A stretch of DNA of 64,000 bases from Macrobrachium rosenbergii (GCF_040412425.1 NC_089766.1:19803727-19867726); one strand, 5' to 3'; positions 1 to 13,787 are shown, counted from the stretch's first letter. Numbers and translations: made by a program. The notes: generated from the letters alone by a model not told the origin.

Positions 1-770
1 AACTGACCAGATTGGTCGCTTCGCTGGTGGTCTAAGCTTAGTTTGCTTATATGTTGTCATCCTGTCTCACGAACTCTGTGGAATCGAAAGGAACTGTTTG
101 TGAGATCCACTGTTTCAGAAAGGGTCTGGCATAAGGAAGGCATCTTTACTTGAATTTTTCCTGCAGTTTCCTTCACATCGAAATACCTTTCAAGTTGTGC
201 ACCTAAATGATCTATTTCCTTTGGCGGTGTTGTATATCCCTGCTGCCCTTGAACCAGGTGGGCAAAAAGTCCTTGCTGTTTTGATGCTCACCATTTATAT
301 AAGACCATAAAAAACCAAAGACTTCATCATGTGAAAAAAACAAAAATTCCAAAGTCATGGTCAGTCTTTGCATGGAAGCTTCCCACGAATCAAAACTTTG
401 CAATGTTCGTTTGTGAATCTAAATGCAAATTTCCTGATGACACTACAAAATGGTCATTGCAACTAAAGCCATTCCGTTTCAAAGTTCTTTCAGAAATTCT
501 GGGGACTTTTATCTCCGTGGAACTCACATATAAATGTTATGCAGAGATGTCGCTAAAATAAACACTTCGCCATCATTATAAATCTCTAGGATTACAGAAT
601 AAGTATTTAGGTTTTTCTGTTGTATCTCCCGCGGGAAGAGTTAATCTTAAAATGAAAACAGAAAACTTTTGTACTTCACACTGATTTGTCAATTTACGTA
701 TTCTGTCCGAGAATCAGGGGATCATTTTTTTAGCATTCACGATTTACTTCAGTGGTTTCTATTTGTTTCA
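1..770. other. Anonymous AT-rich DNA, no gene recognised
   Basis: The longest open frames here are 76 codons or fewer and resemble no family I know. No tRNA, rRNA, splice-bounded exon or repeat homologous to the rest of the window was noticed. It ends at a long TA array. Confidence 0.6.
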
Positions 771-1020
<250 letters not shown>

Positions 1021-1021
1021 A

Positions 1022-1128
1022 ATTAACATTTTCTTTAATATATGGAAAGATATTACAATCACAGTAACATTTTCTTTAATGAGAAAGAGAGAGACAGACA
1101 GACAGAGACAGAGGGACAGAGACAGAGA
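1022..1128. repeat. Short direct duplication plus (GACA)/(GA) imperfect array
   Basis: The motif TAACATTTTCTTTAAT occurs near 1024-1039 and again near 1064-1079, a 40-bp period duplication directly after the TA array. It is followed by an impure GAGACAGA-type tract. Confidence 0.75.
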
Positions 1129-3214
1129 TCTTCCCTGCGCTTAACACAGGCGAAAAAAAGAAAAAGAAAAGCCTCAAGAGCTTCCTGTTCCATAAATTAT
1201 GAACACTCAAGTTCAAAAGCAATCAAACCTTAAACATAGGCGGAATTCTGCAAGCACTTAGGCAATGTGGAACGAGTCATGCAAACGCGTTCTTGAAGCA
1301 GAGGAAGAGGCGAATCGGGAATAATTTAGGTTAATAGATTTGAAATTCCACAAAGCCCAACGATATCATGTGTGAAGTGCTCGAAGGCATTGCTTTAGCT
1401 AAGAATGGAAATGGGGAACCGGAAGCTGCAAGCGGTGCAGAATTATTCATTGAAGAAAGGCTTCCTTTGGTGCACAGGGAGGAAGAGTGACATGTGAGCG
1501 GGTATTCATTTGCACAGTTGAGTTGGTGAGTCTTCTTCATTTGTTAAAAAGGTTCTTTGAGTTACCTTGAATTTGCTACAAAGCTTTAGGCTGGATTGGG
1601 ACTGCGCTTGCACAGAAATTTGCTTTTGCTTGGTTGGTTTACATTCAACTGGCCTCGTGCCAACACGTAAGTATCGTGAGGTGGTGAATTGGATGAGAGG
1701 CCTGATGTGGACCTCTAAACAAACATTTCCTGAGCGTAAATAAGAACTATCATTGTAATAATTCCAATAATGGTAAAGATGACACTGAAAACCATTGAAA
1801 CAGAATGAAAAAACCTATTGAGGTAGTAATAACAACAGGAGCATCGGCAGCCATTTAAGCACATCTTGCTAGGTACTAATTTATCGCACCGAAGGGAGCC
1901 ATCACAACGGGACTAACGAATGAAAGTTTTCGCTTAGGATTCCTTTTGGAATTTCACGAACTCTTTGCTTTTAATTGTTAAAAGAGAGAGAGAGCTCAGA
2001 GAAGTAATGCCTGAATATCATCAGCGGAAAGAACCAGGGGCCACACTATACTGTACAAAGATATAACATTGACGAGACAAATTGTTTGCAGTTCAATCCT
2101 ATCGAAGGGGGAAACAAAGCAAAAGGAAAATCCACCACACATGTGATGCCACTACTCAGGGAACGTGTTATAATGCCAGATAAACATTTAATAACCAGAA
2201 GGAAGGGAAGGAAATGGCGGAATCTACTATACAGAACACTTCACTTCCAGAAGGGTATACGAGCAGCTACCTGACATAAATGGTTCCTCCAGGTCAGGTT
2301 TATTGTATCCAAAATACCTAAATGAGGACGTTGAATAATCTGAATAATCATCGATAGCGGTGTATGTTTTGGCAAGCATAAATCAGCCATACAGGCTGAT
2401 TTATGCTATAGAATTAACGTGACAAGAAATATCAAAGCCACTGATTGAAAATGCACATTATTTTTTGCTTATGTTTTCAGATTATATTGTCTGCCTAACG
2501 CCTTATTTTCCCTTTTTTGTCAAATATATTTCGAGATCTCTAGAGACGAATGTGTATATATAAACGATACATGAATATCTGATGAGTGGAATTCTCCCAC
2601 TTTTATTCAGAGACATTAAGATGTTTGGACGCTCAGGTCTATATAGGTAGGCTAAAAAAATGGGTCTTTTGTTTGTGGTCTTATTTCCCTCCCTGATATT
2701 CTCGTAGAAAAGCCTTATAGAGATAAAATACTGGAAATGCAAAGTATGAAGCTGGAAGGCCTCGCGTGGGCGTTCTTTACCCAAAAGGAACAGGTAATAA
2801 AAATGACCATGTGTCCACCGGTTAGATGCTCCTCGGGACGATCTATCACGAAGAAAAGGGCTGACATACAGCCTCTTGTCCTTTGCAAGACGAAGGAGAA
2901 ACTGTTTTGATGGTTACCCAAGACCAATAAATTCTAGGTCTTCAGCGAGTCTGTCCTACACCTCTTCTTTACCTGGAAGTTCTCACATTCCGTTCGGTGT
3001 TTCCTTACAACGAGATCTTTGTTGAGTACGCCTTTTTAATTTCGGACAATCGTCTTGGCCGCCCAACTTAAGCCCGAAATTCATTTTTCTTCTTCCCCTT
3101 TCTCCCTCTGAAACAGGTCTTTGCTCATTAATCACCTCCTCCCATTCACCCACATTCTGCTGCTCTCTCCCTGCCTTCTGTCGGTTTTATTAATCTTCCT
3201 TTTCTCGAAGCTGG

Positions 3215-3217
<3 letters not shown>
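1129..3217. other. Anonymous DNA
   Basis: Reading both strands, I see only short open frames (the longest is about 93 codons, minus strand, 2503-2784) with no recognisable domain. The one structured object is the perfect hairpin at 2375-2407. Confidence 0.6.
2375..2407. repeat. Perfect 14-bp inverted repeat, 5-nt loop
   Basis: AGCATAAATCAGCC (2375-2388) is followed by a 5-base loop and its exact reverse complement GGCTGATTTATGCT (2394-2407). No T-rich stretch follows and no coding context is visible. It could be the remains of a small foldback element or an RNA hairpin; no function is assigned. Confidence 0.9.

Positions 3218-3281
<64 letters not shown>
3218..3281. repeat. (CT)n microsatellite
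   Basis: This is an uninterrupted CT array of about 64 bases. Confidence 0.98.
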
Positions 3282-3285
<4 letters not shown>

Positions 3286-5580
3286 ATCTCGCTGGAAGGA
3301 AGAAGAATCCTATGTGAATCATAAAACACAAGGAAGGTAATGATGTCTTCTCCTCCCCTTTGCTGTTCCGATTACGGTGGGTTTATCATGATGCGACACT
3401 TCCGCGAAAAGTGACCGCGGTTGTTCCTTTGTTTTTATTGATTTATTTAAGAAGAGTTTCTCATTTCTCAGGGAGCACGAAATTTCAATTTCATCACTCA
3501 TGAGAAAGATACTGAGAGATATTCTTGATCGCAGGCTGGTGATGCACTGTCTCATGAGCGAACACAAGAGACACTGACGCTCTTATAAAAAGATTTCTAA
3601 TGAAGAGCAAAGCCTTCTTTTTAGTTAACTCTTGCTTTCCATTTGTAAGTGGTAGAGTCTTGATTACTTCTGATAGTTCTTCCTAACCAAACTTTCTTCC
3701 GAGAAAATCCTCTTAATATGAATATGAATTCCCTGAATATAAATCGTTTGCATTTGACTTTAGGAAAGAAACATTTCCATCTCAAGTCATCATCGTTTTA
3801 AACTATATAAGTTTTTTTAATTAAACAGCCAGGGAAAACATTCCCGTTATCAGCGTCCTCCAACAAAATCATGGGCCCAGACCAATAACCACGCTCTAAA
3901 AGCTTATCCGAACTCGCCCTGATTCGAGCATGGTGAGATCTGGGGTTCCCTTATCTGAGAAGCCTTATTTGCCTCATCTACAGACCTAAGTGAGGATTTT
4001 CCTCAGTGATCTTCATCTTTGATTCCTGGTCGTTCCTCAGAGTCAAGGACGACTGTTTTCGGGGAGAGAGAACGTTGGATGCTCCCTGGTGCATGGATAC
4101 CAGTCTCAGCGATATCTACCTCCAGTGGATTGTCATTATCACATGGCATCTGCGTCTGTCTTCAGTCTCATACAAATACGTTTTCATTACCTCGACATTT
4201 TCTGGAATAACTGAAGAGTTATAAAGGAGATATGTTATTGTGGATTTTATTTCGGTAGGAAAAGGAACCATCGAGCGGATGATAAGTTTTAACCAGGCAG
4301 TAAATTTGCTCTTAACTTATGTTTTCAGTCCTTTGAATCCCTTTGATTATAACGGTTAAATTAACGTCGGATTAAAATGTACTTCAACATATAAAAGCTT
4401 TCCTTATGACCAATGGATTTTTCCTATCCTCTCCTCTTCTATTAGCCATGGTCCATAACACGAAAACACCAAAATATGATTTCTATATTAGTGTCATAAC
4501 TGTTCTCCTAAAACCTTTCCTCCACAGTCGCTTTCTACCTTTGCAACACTTTGAATCCAGAAAATAAAAAGGAATATTATGAGTATCTTGAGTTTAGGAA
4601 GAGGGAAACTGACATGAAATGGACGGAGTTTGTTTATTTTTCCCTTTTCAACTTCGTCAAGAAAAGAGTTTCTTTTGTTTTCCCTTTTGAAAAGAATTTT
4701 GGTAGGCCTGTAGATGTAGGGAAGAGGAAAGAGCAAATAAGCAGACATTATGAAAGGTGCTGGAGAGAAAATGCAGCTACAATCTTAGGTGAGGGCCGTA
4801 ATAAACAGTGACCTAGACAGTAAATAAGCTCCACAGGGGCGTCTCAAGTTTTTTTTTTATCTTTAATGATCTGTGGGGATGGATTTTGAAGCTTGGTTTA
4901 TGCTAATCATCAAAAGAATACTGAGGTTATTTTCCTCCATAATGACTTACTTTTCTGTGTTTCACGTGGGAGTTGGGATAGGTCCACAGGACTGAGAATT
5001 ACGTCCATATGTGTTTGGGAGGGCCAGAGAAACAAGGGAGACACTCATGATCATTTTGACGGATTCCAAGAAATCGACTTCTATTAAAGCTCCAAAGTTA
5101 TTAACGTTGAAAAATTACTTTGTTCTTTTTAATCTAACGGAATGAGAACTTATTCGTTGCAGGGAATGTCCTGAACAATGCTTGACACATCAGGTATAAT
5201 TTCACAGTTGTTTTATTAATAAATAAGAGCCACGAAAGGCATAGTCTAATCATAAAAAACTGGAAATGAAGTTTCCAGCAGATTTCAGAATCTTCCAGAA
5301 GACCATTACTAGACAAAAGCGGAGGGCTGAGTGTGAATCAGTGATCGTGCCTCATAATCTAACCTTGCTGAAGCCAGCAACAAGCCTCGGTTATCTGGTG
5401 TGAGCGGCAATGTGTGGTGATTGAATGGAACACATCGAGTGCTGGAGAGTGAGCGAGCATCTAGGAGAGCTGTTTGTAAGTCAGTGTTTACTTGTGATTA
5501 TTGAAACGTGAGCTCTGTTAGCTACTATAAGGGACATCTTGCTTCATTCCGTATTTGTGAAATGCTGGTACTCGTCATGA

Positions 5581-5583
<3 letters not shown>
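3282..5583. other. Anonymous DNA
   Basis: There are scattered open frames of 60-86 codons, some overlapping on opposite strands (for example 4494-4811), which is the pattern expected by chance. No homology or structured repeat was noticed. Confidence 0.6.

Positions 5584-5653
<70 letters not shown>
5584..5653. repeat. (CT)n microsatellite
   Basis: This is a pure CT array of about 70 bases. Confidence 0.98.
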
Positions 5654-5655
<2 letters not shown>

Positions 5656-7009
5656 GAGACCTCTGTTAATTAGTCCTTCATATCACTGCATATTCATGAA
5701 GCTACGTTAGCCATCACAAAAGCCAAAACATCTTCTGAATTATTGATGAAGAGATTGATTAAAAAATGAGAGATGCAATTAAGCACATCTTCCTCAGAAA
5801 CGCTGGATAATTAAGACTAATGAAGTCAAATTGCATTTTTATTTCATATTAATTGAAAGTGAGTTTTATAAGAGAACAAATAACATCCAGTTTGTTCGAA
5901 TGTCTGCGAAGGAAGAACACCTTGTTCTAAGGTTTCTTCGGGAATCCACCGAAGAGGAATATTGACGCTGAACCGCCAGTTTTGATCGTCTGATGGGTTA
6001 GCTATAGAAGCGAGGCAAATTGAATCTAGTATCTCAAAATTTTGTATTTCAGTATATAATTATCATCTCATGGGCGATAATGTTAAGATACTATCGAAAT
6101 TATTTGGATATGATTGACAGCCAACAGCTTCCTTAATTAGGACAATGACGGGGCTAATCACACTTATTGGCACCTTTAGACAGAGAGAAATAGTATAATC
6201 AGTGGCACTCTAAGGCCTGAAGAAATCGTCATTTAGTTTTGATGGATTTGCCTTTGATGTCGAAAGATTCGGTGATATTCGGCCATCTTTCATGATTCAT
6301 ATTTGATTACATGAAAATATACAAATAAACATCTTTTCTGAAATATTTATACACCAAATACAAAGCAATAAAAGAAACAGAATGCTTACGAAGTCGTATA
6401 TCGAAGATAATCTTACATTTCTCCCTTACAACCGACAAGAAGAAGAAGTAGAAGGCTTTCTTTAAACAGCCGAGAAGAAAAAGAAGAAGGCTTTCTTTAA
6501 ACAGATCTGAGTACAGAAACGTGCCTTTATCTTCCTTTTCCTTTATGAATGTTGCTCTGAGGAAAGATCTTCTGAGGACAGATCCTCGGAGGACAGATTC
6601 CGTCGCCTTTGAAACACTCGGGCATGGATGCCACTTTCTTTCGGCTGCGGACGAGCGGATTCTTTATGGAAATGTGATGATAAGGGAATAATGACGTTAT
6701 GAACTAGAGATGTGATATGCTGCTAGTGATATGTCGAATATCGAGTAATTCAGTGAATGAAAAGGAGACGCTTCCAGATGGAAAATTCACTCCAAGAATC
6801 GTCATAACTCAAGGTATTTTTACGAAATTGAATCATAATCTTTCTTCACCTTTTGAAAGCTAATTGTCAGTAGATTTCTACCTCAATACGGTCATAAACA
6901 TTCACCATTTAAAAGTTAAGCCTCAATTGTGATCAAGCCAAATCAATTTAAGCTAAAAAAAAAATAATGGCAGGGGAGGAATAACGCAGTCTGTTTAAAT
7001 ACAGGCTCA

Positions 7010-7014
<5 letters not shown>
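5654..7014. other. Anonymous DNA with small local duplications
   Basis: No open frame of note occurs in 5654-6900. The only structure seen is the pair of short duplications at 6451-6600, listed separately. Confidence 0.6.
6451..6600. repeat. Two short tandem duplications
   Basis: GAAGGCTTTCTTTAAACAG occurs at 6451-6469 and again at 6486-6504 (35-bp period, GAA-rich spacer). Just downstream, about 6555-6600 holds three diverged 15-bp units of the type CTGAGGACAGATCCT. Both look like replication-slippage products. Confidence 0.8.
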
Positions 7015-7065
<51 letters not shown>

Positions 7066-7082
7066 TACAAGAGAGAGAGAGA
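7015..7082. repeat. (GA)n microsatellite, two blocks
   Basis: GA runs from 7015 to 7063 and again from 7071 to 7082, split by a short TATACAA spacer. Confidence 0.97.
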
Positions 7083-7270
7083 ATAAACTTACAGACAGAC
7101 TCAAGAAATGTACTTTTAGGTTCACGTGAAATTAAAAAAAAAAAAAATTCAGTTCTAAAACTGCCTATTTTGTTTGAGTTAACTCAAGCTTTAATTGACA
7201 TACGTCGCTGCCGGAGTTTATTAAAGTTTTCCATTTACTTTCGTTATATCTTTATAGATATTGGTTTTTT

Positions 7271-7273
<3 letters not shown>

Positions 7274-7332
<59 letters not shown>
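7274..7332. repeat. (GA)n microsatellite
   Basis: This pure GA array of about 58 bases follows a short T run. An A run of 18 lies further on, near 7411-7428. Confidence 0.98.
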
Positions 7333-7334
<2 letters not shown>

Positions 7335-7603
7335 ATATTTTACAGTACGGGGGTGTGATGTTGCCACAGCGTCTTTAAGAATATTATTTGTTTCATGAGG
7401 CAGTTGTAGGAAAAAAAAAAAAAAAAAAGACCATGAAGACAGGGAAAGAAGATTTAAGCCATTACAACGAAAAGGAAAACATCACTGAGGTGGAAAAGGC
7501 CTAATAAATCGATCTGTCCGCCACTTGATAAAGCTCGGTACGTGGGCAATGAAGCCTGCCATATGGTGTTAAGAAATACAGGGACAAAAAAAAAAAGTTT
7601 TTT

Positions 7604-7607
<4 letters not shown>

Positions 7608-7661
<54 letters not shown>
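7608..7661. repeat. (CT)n microsatellite after A and T runs
   Basis: An A11 run, then a T10 run, then pure CT lead directly into the dispersed unit at 7662. Confidence 0.97.
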
Positions 7662-7663
<2 letters not shown>

Positions 7664-7757
7664 GGAAGATGCATTAGCAATAGCCTATACCGGAAGATGC
7701 ATTAGCAATTCTCTGGTAGACATCAGAGGTGCCTCACACTAAGGAGCTGGGGCAACC
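7662..7757 (+). repeat. Dispersed repeat fragment with a 28-bp tandem duplication
   Basis: CCGGAAGATGCATTAGCAAT occurs at 7662-7681 and 7690-7709. The following stretch (CTCTGGTAGACATCA ... CTGGGGCAACCT) reappears reverse-complemented at about 47398-47450 (GGTTGCCCCAG ... TGATGTCTACCAGAGAG). Both copies sit next to a GA/CT array. The family identity is unknown. Confidence 0.7.
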
Positions 7758-8891
7758 TGAACGAACTGTCGCTTTGTCGTTAATATGTAATAAATAAGTG
7801 ATGAAGTATCTATTAATATGTATTTGAAGTTATAACATTCATAATAATAATAGACAATTGCAATGCTTGTATGAGAAGGCAGATGAAATCATTTTTGTGT
7901 CAACAAGAGAAGAAGCGAGAGAGAAGAGTCACTCAGAGGGCAGTTCAGTGGGTGTGTCTATGAAAGTCGAGTGATTCTAAACGTTTGTCAGTTTTCCGCT
8001 TTCCGACATAACATTTATTTTATTCAAGAATATTGAAATTGTTTGTATTTTCCCCTAATATCCTTTTGAAGGATTATCTGTTTGTAAAAATGTATTTCTC
8101 GTATGTTACGTGTTTTACCTCATGTTCGAGGTTGAAGACGTGTTTGTGAGTTTGTGGTTTTCACGCCGATTTGTGTGTGGTTGATCTTGATTACTTATCA
8201 CTTGCCTTTCCAACCTGCTAAGAGACTGATGTCTCTGGAACCTCTGTAGCTTGGTTAAATATATATAATTTAAAAGATATGACGTTCTGGTGCAGCCAAG
8301 ATATAATATAAGTTGTGGTAGTCCCTAAGCAAGAACATCCACCCTTTGATGAAGATGCAGAACATCGGCCGAGACGAGGATGTCGCACCGGCTGCTGGTG
8401 TTTAGACACAACGCCTAAACAACAGGTTGACATGTTTTTGACGCCCGCTTCATGAAGAGCCGTGTGATGTCGATTGGAAGGAGTTCCGTTGCCGGAGAAT
8501 TTAGCCTACAGCCTCGTTCTTGAACTGCCAACAAGAGCTACCTTCCTCTCGTGACGTCATTGGAGATACCCTACTTGTCAGACCATCGCGAAAATGAAGA
8601 TGCATTATGCACATATAACATTCAGAAGCATATTGCCTTCACGTGGGTCTATAACATACATCGCAGCCTTGCGGAAGATGGCTGGAAGACCTCTTCCTAC
8701 TGATTCTTTTCGGGTTACTGAAAGCTAAAGATTCCTGTGACCTTTGCCCCTGCAGGGACATTGTTTACAAACAGAGCGCTATTTTCACACTTTACAAATC
8801 TTACGTGGAGGGAGTCAGAGACCTTCTTTGCTAATATGTAGAAGCAAAGAAGATTTTATGGCCAAATTTGTCAGTTATTCCCAGCTACACC
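7758..8891. other. Anonymous DNA
   Basis: The longest open frame is 71 codons (minus strand, 8218-8433), with a cysteine/serine-rich composition but no recognised motif. Base composition is a little more balanced around 8300-8760 than in the flanks. Confidence 0.55.

Positions 8892-8956
<65 letters not shown>
8892..8956. repeat. (AAT)n microsatellite
   Basis: This is a pure AAT array of about 21 units. The sequence before it does not match the other AAT-ended repeats in this window (34.5, 53.6 and 59.5 kb). Confidence 0.97.
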
Positions 8957-8957
<1 letters not shown>

Positions 8958-9025
8958 CATGTCTTGTAGTTCAGTGGTTAGGATTCTTACCCTACCTGCT
9001 CGAGAGTCTAGGGTTGATGACCAAG
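8958..9025 (+). repeat. tRNA-like SINE head (degenerate)
   Basis: The segment begins like a tRNA D-arm (GTAGTTCAGTGGTTAGGATT, a good Pol III A-box look). About 35 bases later it carries a weak B-box (GGGTTGATGACC instead of GGTTCGANTCC). The acceptor stem does not pair, so it is not a working tRNA. A tRNA-derived SINE relic directly after the AAT array is the likeliest reading. Confidence 0.4.
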
Positions 9026-9311
9026 AGAAGAGAAATGGTCGAGGTAATCTTACATATTTGGCTTCACAAAAATGTTTAATTGACCACTGAGCTGTATTCG
9101 GGTAATGATTTACACATGTGGAAAATTTTAATACTGAAAAGGTATATAAGGGTAAGTACTCATAAATACCCTTCGATTTCTGTCTCTGTTGACCAAAGCA
9201 ATAAAATATGTACCTGGCAGTTGGTCGCTATGATGTGCAAGAATCTGGTTGGAAGAGCACCCAGGACTAGCAACCTCATCCCAAGCTACTTGCTTAGAAC
9301 CGGATGTTATA

Positions 9312-9953
<642 letters not shown>

Positions 9954-10019
9954 ATTTAAAGGACACATATATGCATTTCATAGCTTCAATGATTTTTAAG
10001 ATGTTATGAAAGAATTTTT

Positions 10020-10865
10020 GAGTGAGATGGTACTGACCGAGCCGTCAGTTGCAAAATCTTTGTATTCAGCAAATAGTTTGATTCTCAGCTATCTGCGTTT
10101 CAGCAATATTGGCAGTCAGGTGATCTCCGAAGTGTTATGTATATTCGTGAGTACGTGCGTTAATTTGATCTAGATTATGCCAAAATCTGCCCTAAAAGTG
10201 AGTTTGATCGTTCATTAACGTGATAGAACTGCAGTTGTCTAGACGTAGCTTTGGAGAGGATCCAGGCTTTGAAAATCGGCAGATAAGGTAGAGTTTCAAA
10301 TCTCTGTTTTTATGGGAGAAAATTGAACTTGTGATTTTTACCATGATTTTCTAATCATTATGAACTTTTGAACTGGTGTGGGAGATTTAATATGAATATT
10401 CATAACGTCTCTTTTATATTATTATTTTGTTATGTTACGTTTGCCATATCTTGGCTATGCATTTTACACTTTCCATTATTGTGTTTTGCAGAAATATATT
10501 TTTGGGAGTTTTCTATCATGTTTAATTCTTTCGACAGATGTCTGTGGACATGGTGGACAGGTTGGAATAACATGTGGACTTGGGAGTTTGAGAAAAGGAC
10601 AAGCAAGTCATTTGCAATGTCAATCTCTTTATGTGGTAGACTGTTTTTTTTTGACATGACTTTAGTTATTGATTTGGGGAGTATGTGTGATTTTGGATAT
10701 TTTCAGGCTATTAGCCATAATGAGACTTCTTTAATCAGAAGTGCTTTGCAGTTTAGAGTTTAGTTATCTGACTCGATAATTCATTTATTATGCATTTTAA
10801 TCTTTGCTTTGTTTTATTAATTTCTTGTCGGGTTATTTGAATAATAGACCTATTTTTGTAGAAAC
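10020..10865 (+). repeat. Anonymous dispersed repeat, copy 1
   Basis: This stretch matches the reverse complement of about 27930-28810 along its whole length, diverged but collinear. Shared anchors include GAGATGGTACTG near the start, TATTTTTGGGAGT in the middle, TTCGACAGATGTC and GCATTTTAATCTTTGCTTTG near the end. The 131-codon frame at 10368-10763 is not preserved in copy 2, so it is not evidence of a protein. In both copies a (TA)n array lies on the 5' side and GA-rich sequence on the 3' side. It may be an LTR, the untranslated part of a retroelement, or a duplicated host segment. Confidence 0.7.
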
Positions 10866-10944
10866 TATTGCGTTTCTTTAAATAGTCCATTCAATTGCTT
10901 TGAGAGAATGAGTGAGGTCGGGTGGGTGAACTTCGGAAAACGAT

Positions 10945-11015
10945 CAGAGAGAGAGAGAGGGATTCGGGCTGAGAGAGAGAGAGAGTGTTGATACACTGGA
11001 GAGAGAGAGAGTTGA
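10945..11015. repeat. Imperfect (GA)n blocks
   Basis: Three short GA runs are separated by GGATTCGGGCT and TGTTGATACACTG. The tract lies at the 3' end of the dispersed repeat, as in copy 2 near 27.7 kb. Confidence 0.85.
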
Positions 11016-11133
11016 GAGAGGAAGAAAAAATGAGTGTTTCCATGAGTGAATTTTTTTTCATTTTAGTTTTTCCTGAAGAAAGATCTAGATCACGTTACGT
11101 ACACTTTCAAAAAAGTGTTAATTCTGTTCTTGT

Positions 11134-11254
<121 letters not shown>

Positions 11255-11290
11255 GGTAATTTCCTCTCCTGAGCTACTTGGAAATCTTAG

Positions 11291-12178
11291 CTTAATGATA
11301 AATAATATTGCCAAGACCAGGAAGAACATTCTTTACTGTACAAGCTTTCTAGGTATAAACCTGGTCATAGTAGCTATATGGTCCGAAAAAAGTTACAAGA
11401 AATACTTAGGCATTGTTTCCCTCAAATCAGTTTCCGGTTTGTTTTCTGTAATCCTTTTACAATAAGATCACTTTTGAGAGAGAAGCCTACTCTGCCTGTG
11501 GACCTTAATTCCTGTGTCGTTCACTTGTTCGCAGTGTGGTCTGCGATACGTGGGATCTAGTTCCCGCTGGCTCAGACACAGAATTTTGGAACACAGAGGT
11601 CTTTCTATTAGAACTAGGTTTCCCCTTTCCAAACCACCCTTTTCTGCCATTAGAGAACACAGTTTAGCACAGGACCATCCTTTCACTGACCTGGATTTTC
11701 GGGTACTGTCTTTTTGTTCAAATAGACTGGACCTTTTAATTTCAGAGTCGCTGACTATTAAAAAGATGAAGCCGGAATTGAACAACAACTCGTCTGGTAT
11801 TCAACTAGCTATCGTGTAATTTCATAGTAGGTACTCAATTAGGTCGTTAAATATTTTACATTTTGTGAGTGGTAGTTTGTTTACATTTCACTTCAGTTTT
11901 ATTTTCATATTTTTATGTTTGTGTTTTTAATTTTTCGTTATTTTACGTCTCATGGTTTTTAGTTTGTATTTACTTGTTCATTTTATATTTCGTTAGTATT
12001 TTTGACTGAAGATTTATTATGACAATTCATTTTATTGTAATTTTATTGATTCTCATCCTTGTCGGTTTTTTTCAGCCTGATCCTTGATGAGGTTTTATAC
12101 CAAAGAACCACTGGTCTTGAAAGCTTGTACAATAAAGAATGTTCTTCCTGGTCTTGGCAATATTATTTATCATCATTA

Positions 12179-12180
<2 letters not shown>
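11291..12180 (+). mobile_element. Penelope-like element remnant with inverted termini
   Basis: The left end (about 11291-11350) and right end (about 12117-12180) are reverse complements over about 60 bp with a couple of mismatches and a 3-base gap. Shared pieces include AATAATATTGCCAAGACCAG and GTACAAGCTTTC. The likeness continues more loosely inward (GGTATAAACCT against AGGTTTTATACC). Inside lies a decayed GIY-YIG C-terminus (11378-11819), then AT-rich 3' sequence with an AATAAA at about 12130. Both outer edges touch (TA)n arrays (to 11249 and from 12181). Penelope-like elements are known for terminal repeats in direct or inverted arrangement, so an inverted partial copy of the 3' end at the 5' side fits the family. 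Confidence 0.7.
11378..11819 (+). pseudogene. Penelope-like C-terminal GIY-YIG endonuclease, decayed
   Basis: Frame 11378-11560 gives the linker before the nuclease (FVFCNPFTIRSLL). The nuclease itself then reads in the frame of 11514-11819. The change of frame near 11515 indicates an indel. The second frame shows a Cys-x2-Cys pair (TCSQCG), the YVG core (LRYVGSSSR) in place of YIG, a conserved Arg/His segment (RHRILEHRGLS), SAIREHS, and the late Glu in LISESLTI. It ends in LAIV and a stop. The reverse transcriptase is absent, so this is a 5'-truncated copy. In intact elements this domain nicks target DNA for reverse transcription. Confidence 0.75.

Positions 12181-12268
<88 letters not shown>
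12181..12268. repeat. (TA)n microsatellite at element edge
   Basis: The TA array starts at the very base where the right inverted repeat of the Penelope-like remnant ends. Confidence 0.98.
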
Positions 12269-12270
<2 letters not shown>

Positions 12271-13787
12271 GAAAAGGAAAAGAGCTTTTTATGAAAATAT
12301 CTAGTAATTTATATTCAGGTATAATTAATTACAATAAAGGCCTGACAAAAAGATTTACAGTCAATAAGATGACAACTGACCTCAGGAAAATATTTTAGAA
12401 TTTTAGAATAGGGTAATGAAAGACAATGTGGAATATGAAAGAAGAACAAGTTGATAATGAGAAATAAATAAAAGGCTGAGTAAAGGGAAGAAATGGAAAA
12501 TGGAAAGAAAACAAAATTTATAAAAATCCATGAAATTCAATGTAATTGTTTTATATCGAGAATCTTTTTTAACGTCTTAAATTTCATTTGATAAAATCAA
12601 GTATTTCCAGTTTACCTTCATTGCATCAAAGTTCTTTATGGAGAATGATTACTCCACCTGACTTCAATATATTTTTTAGGGGCCAACAAATTTCCTTCCG
12701 AATTTTTGATGGATTTTATTTGATTTATTTCTTTATTTATTTTTGCGAGGGGCGAGAAGGGTTAAAGTACTGGCGTTTATGGGTATCATGAAATTCGAGC
12801 AGATTTCCCAAGAGACAATTAAATAAATGATGATCTTCGCAAGGTACTATCCATCCAATCTTTTTTATTTGCTCATTTGGAAAAACACACGATTGCCACC
12901 ATCTTAATTTTTGTTGTTGTCGTCGTCTTTAGATTTCCCTCTGATGTAGAAGAACAGGAAAAAGGTAAAGATAAAAAGACGACGCTCCCCAAAACAGACA
13001 TCACGAAAAGAGGACAGTAGGTCCTCCACAGCTAATGTTATTCCTGTTACCACTGACGCGACGGACGCCTCAGGCTTTCAAGCGTCTGCTTCTGGAATCA
13101 CTGCTCGAGTCACTCACTGCTGGATGCAGTTAGCTTTAACGTCGATGGAGACCAACGAAGGGATATTCTTTATAGATAATTATTCGAATAATATAACACA
13201 GAATAGGGAAACCACAGCCATTGTTATTTTTCATTTATGTAAAACTTTGGTACCCTAGAATGCAGCATATTGCAACTCTTAATTGAATATTATATATACA
13301 ATGACTCTGTTTCCGTTCCCTAAAGGATTTTGCAGTTTCATACGTTATTAATATAATACAATTCTAAAATGAGACAGGTACACAGACGGACAGATGGACA
13401 GGGAAAGAGAGACAAACAGACAGAGGGACAGAGAGAAGTTGGGAATACAAATATTAGACCCTTACATCATTCAGAACTTTCTAAGGTCTTGTTGACTGGC
13501 TTTTCGTTTTTGGTTGGTGCATTTCTCTTGTGCTGAGAATGACCGAATTTACCGATTTAGCTTTATAGGAGGAAACAAAAAAAGTATTGAAATTGGGCAT
13601 TGAAAAACGGGAGGTCCAAAAATATATATATTTTGGGTGATGCAGAAGCAGGCCAAATTTTATCGGGGGCCGGCAGGCAGGGTTAACGCTTGAGGTTCAG
13701 TTAGGTGCGTGTTGTCTCGGCCTCCAGAGTGTATGACCGAAATGGCAGCTTCCTCTGGATAGGAACCTATAAAACCTTTAGAGCCTT

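Noticed and set aside
3121..3331. Leu-Ser and Glu-Arg repeat frames (also at many other CT/GA arrays)
   Set aside because: They are translations of (CT)n or (GA)n and exist on both strands at once.
10368..10763. A 131-codon frame, the longest non-repetitive one in the first 11 kb
   Set aside because: It lies in a dispersed repeat whose second copy (27930-28810) does not keep the frame.
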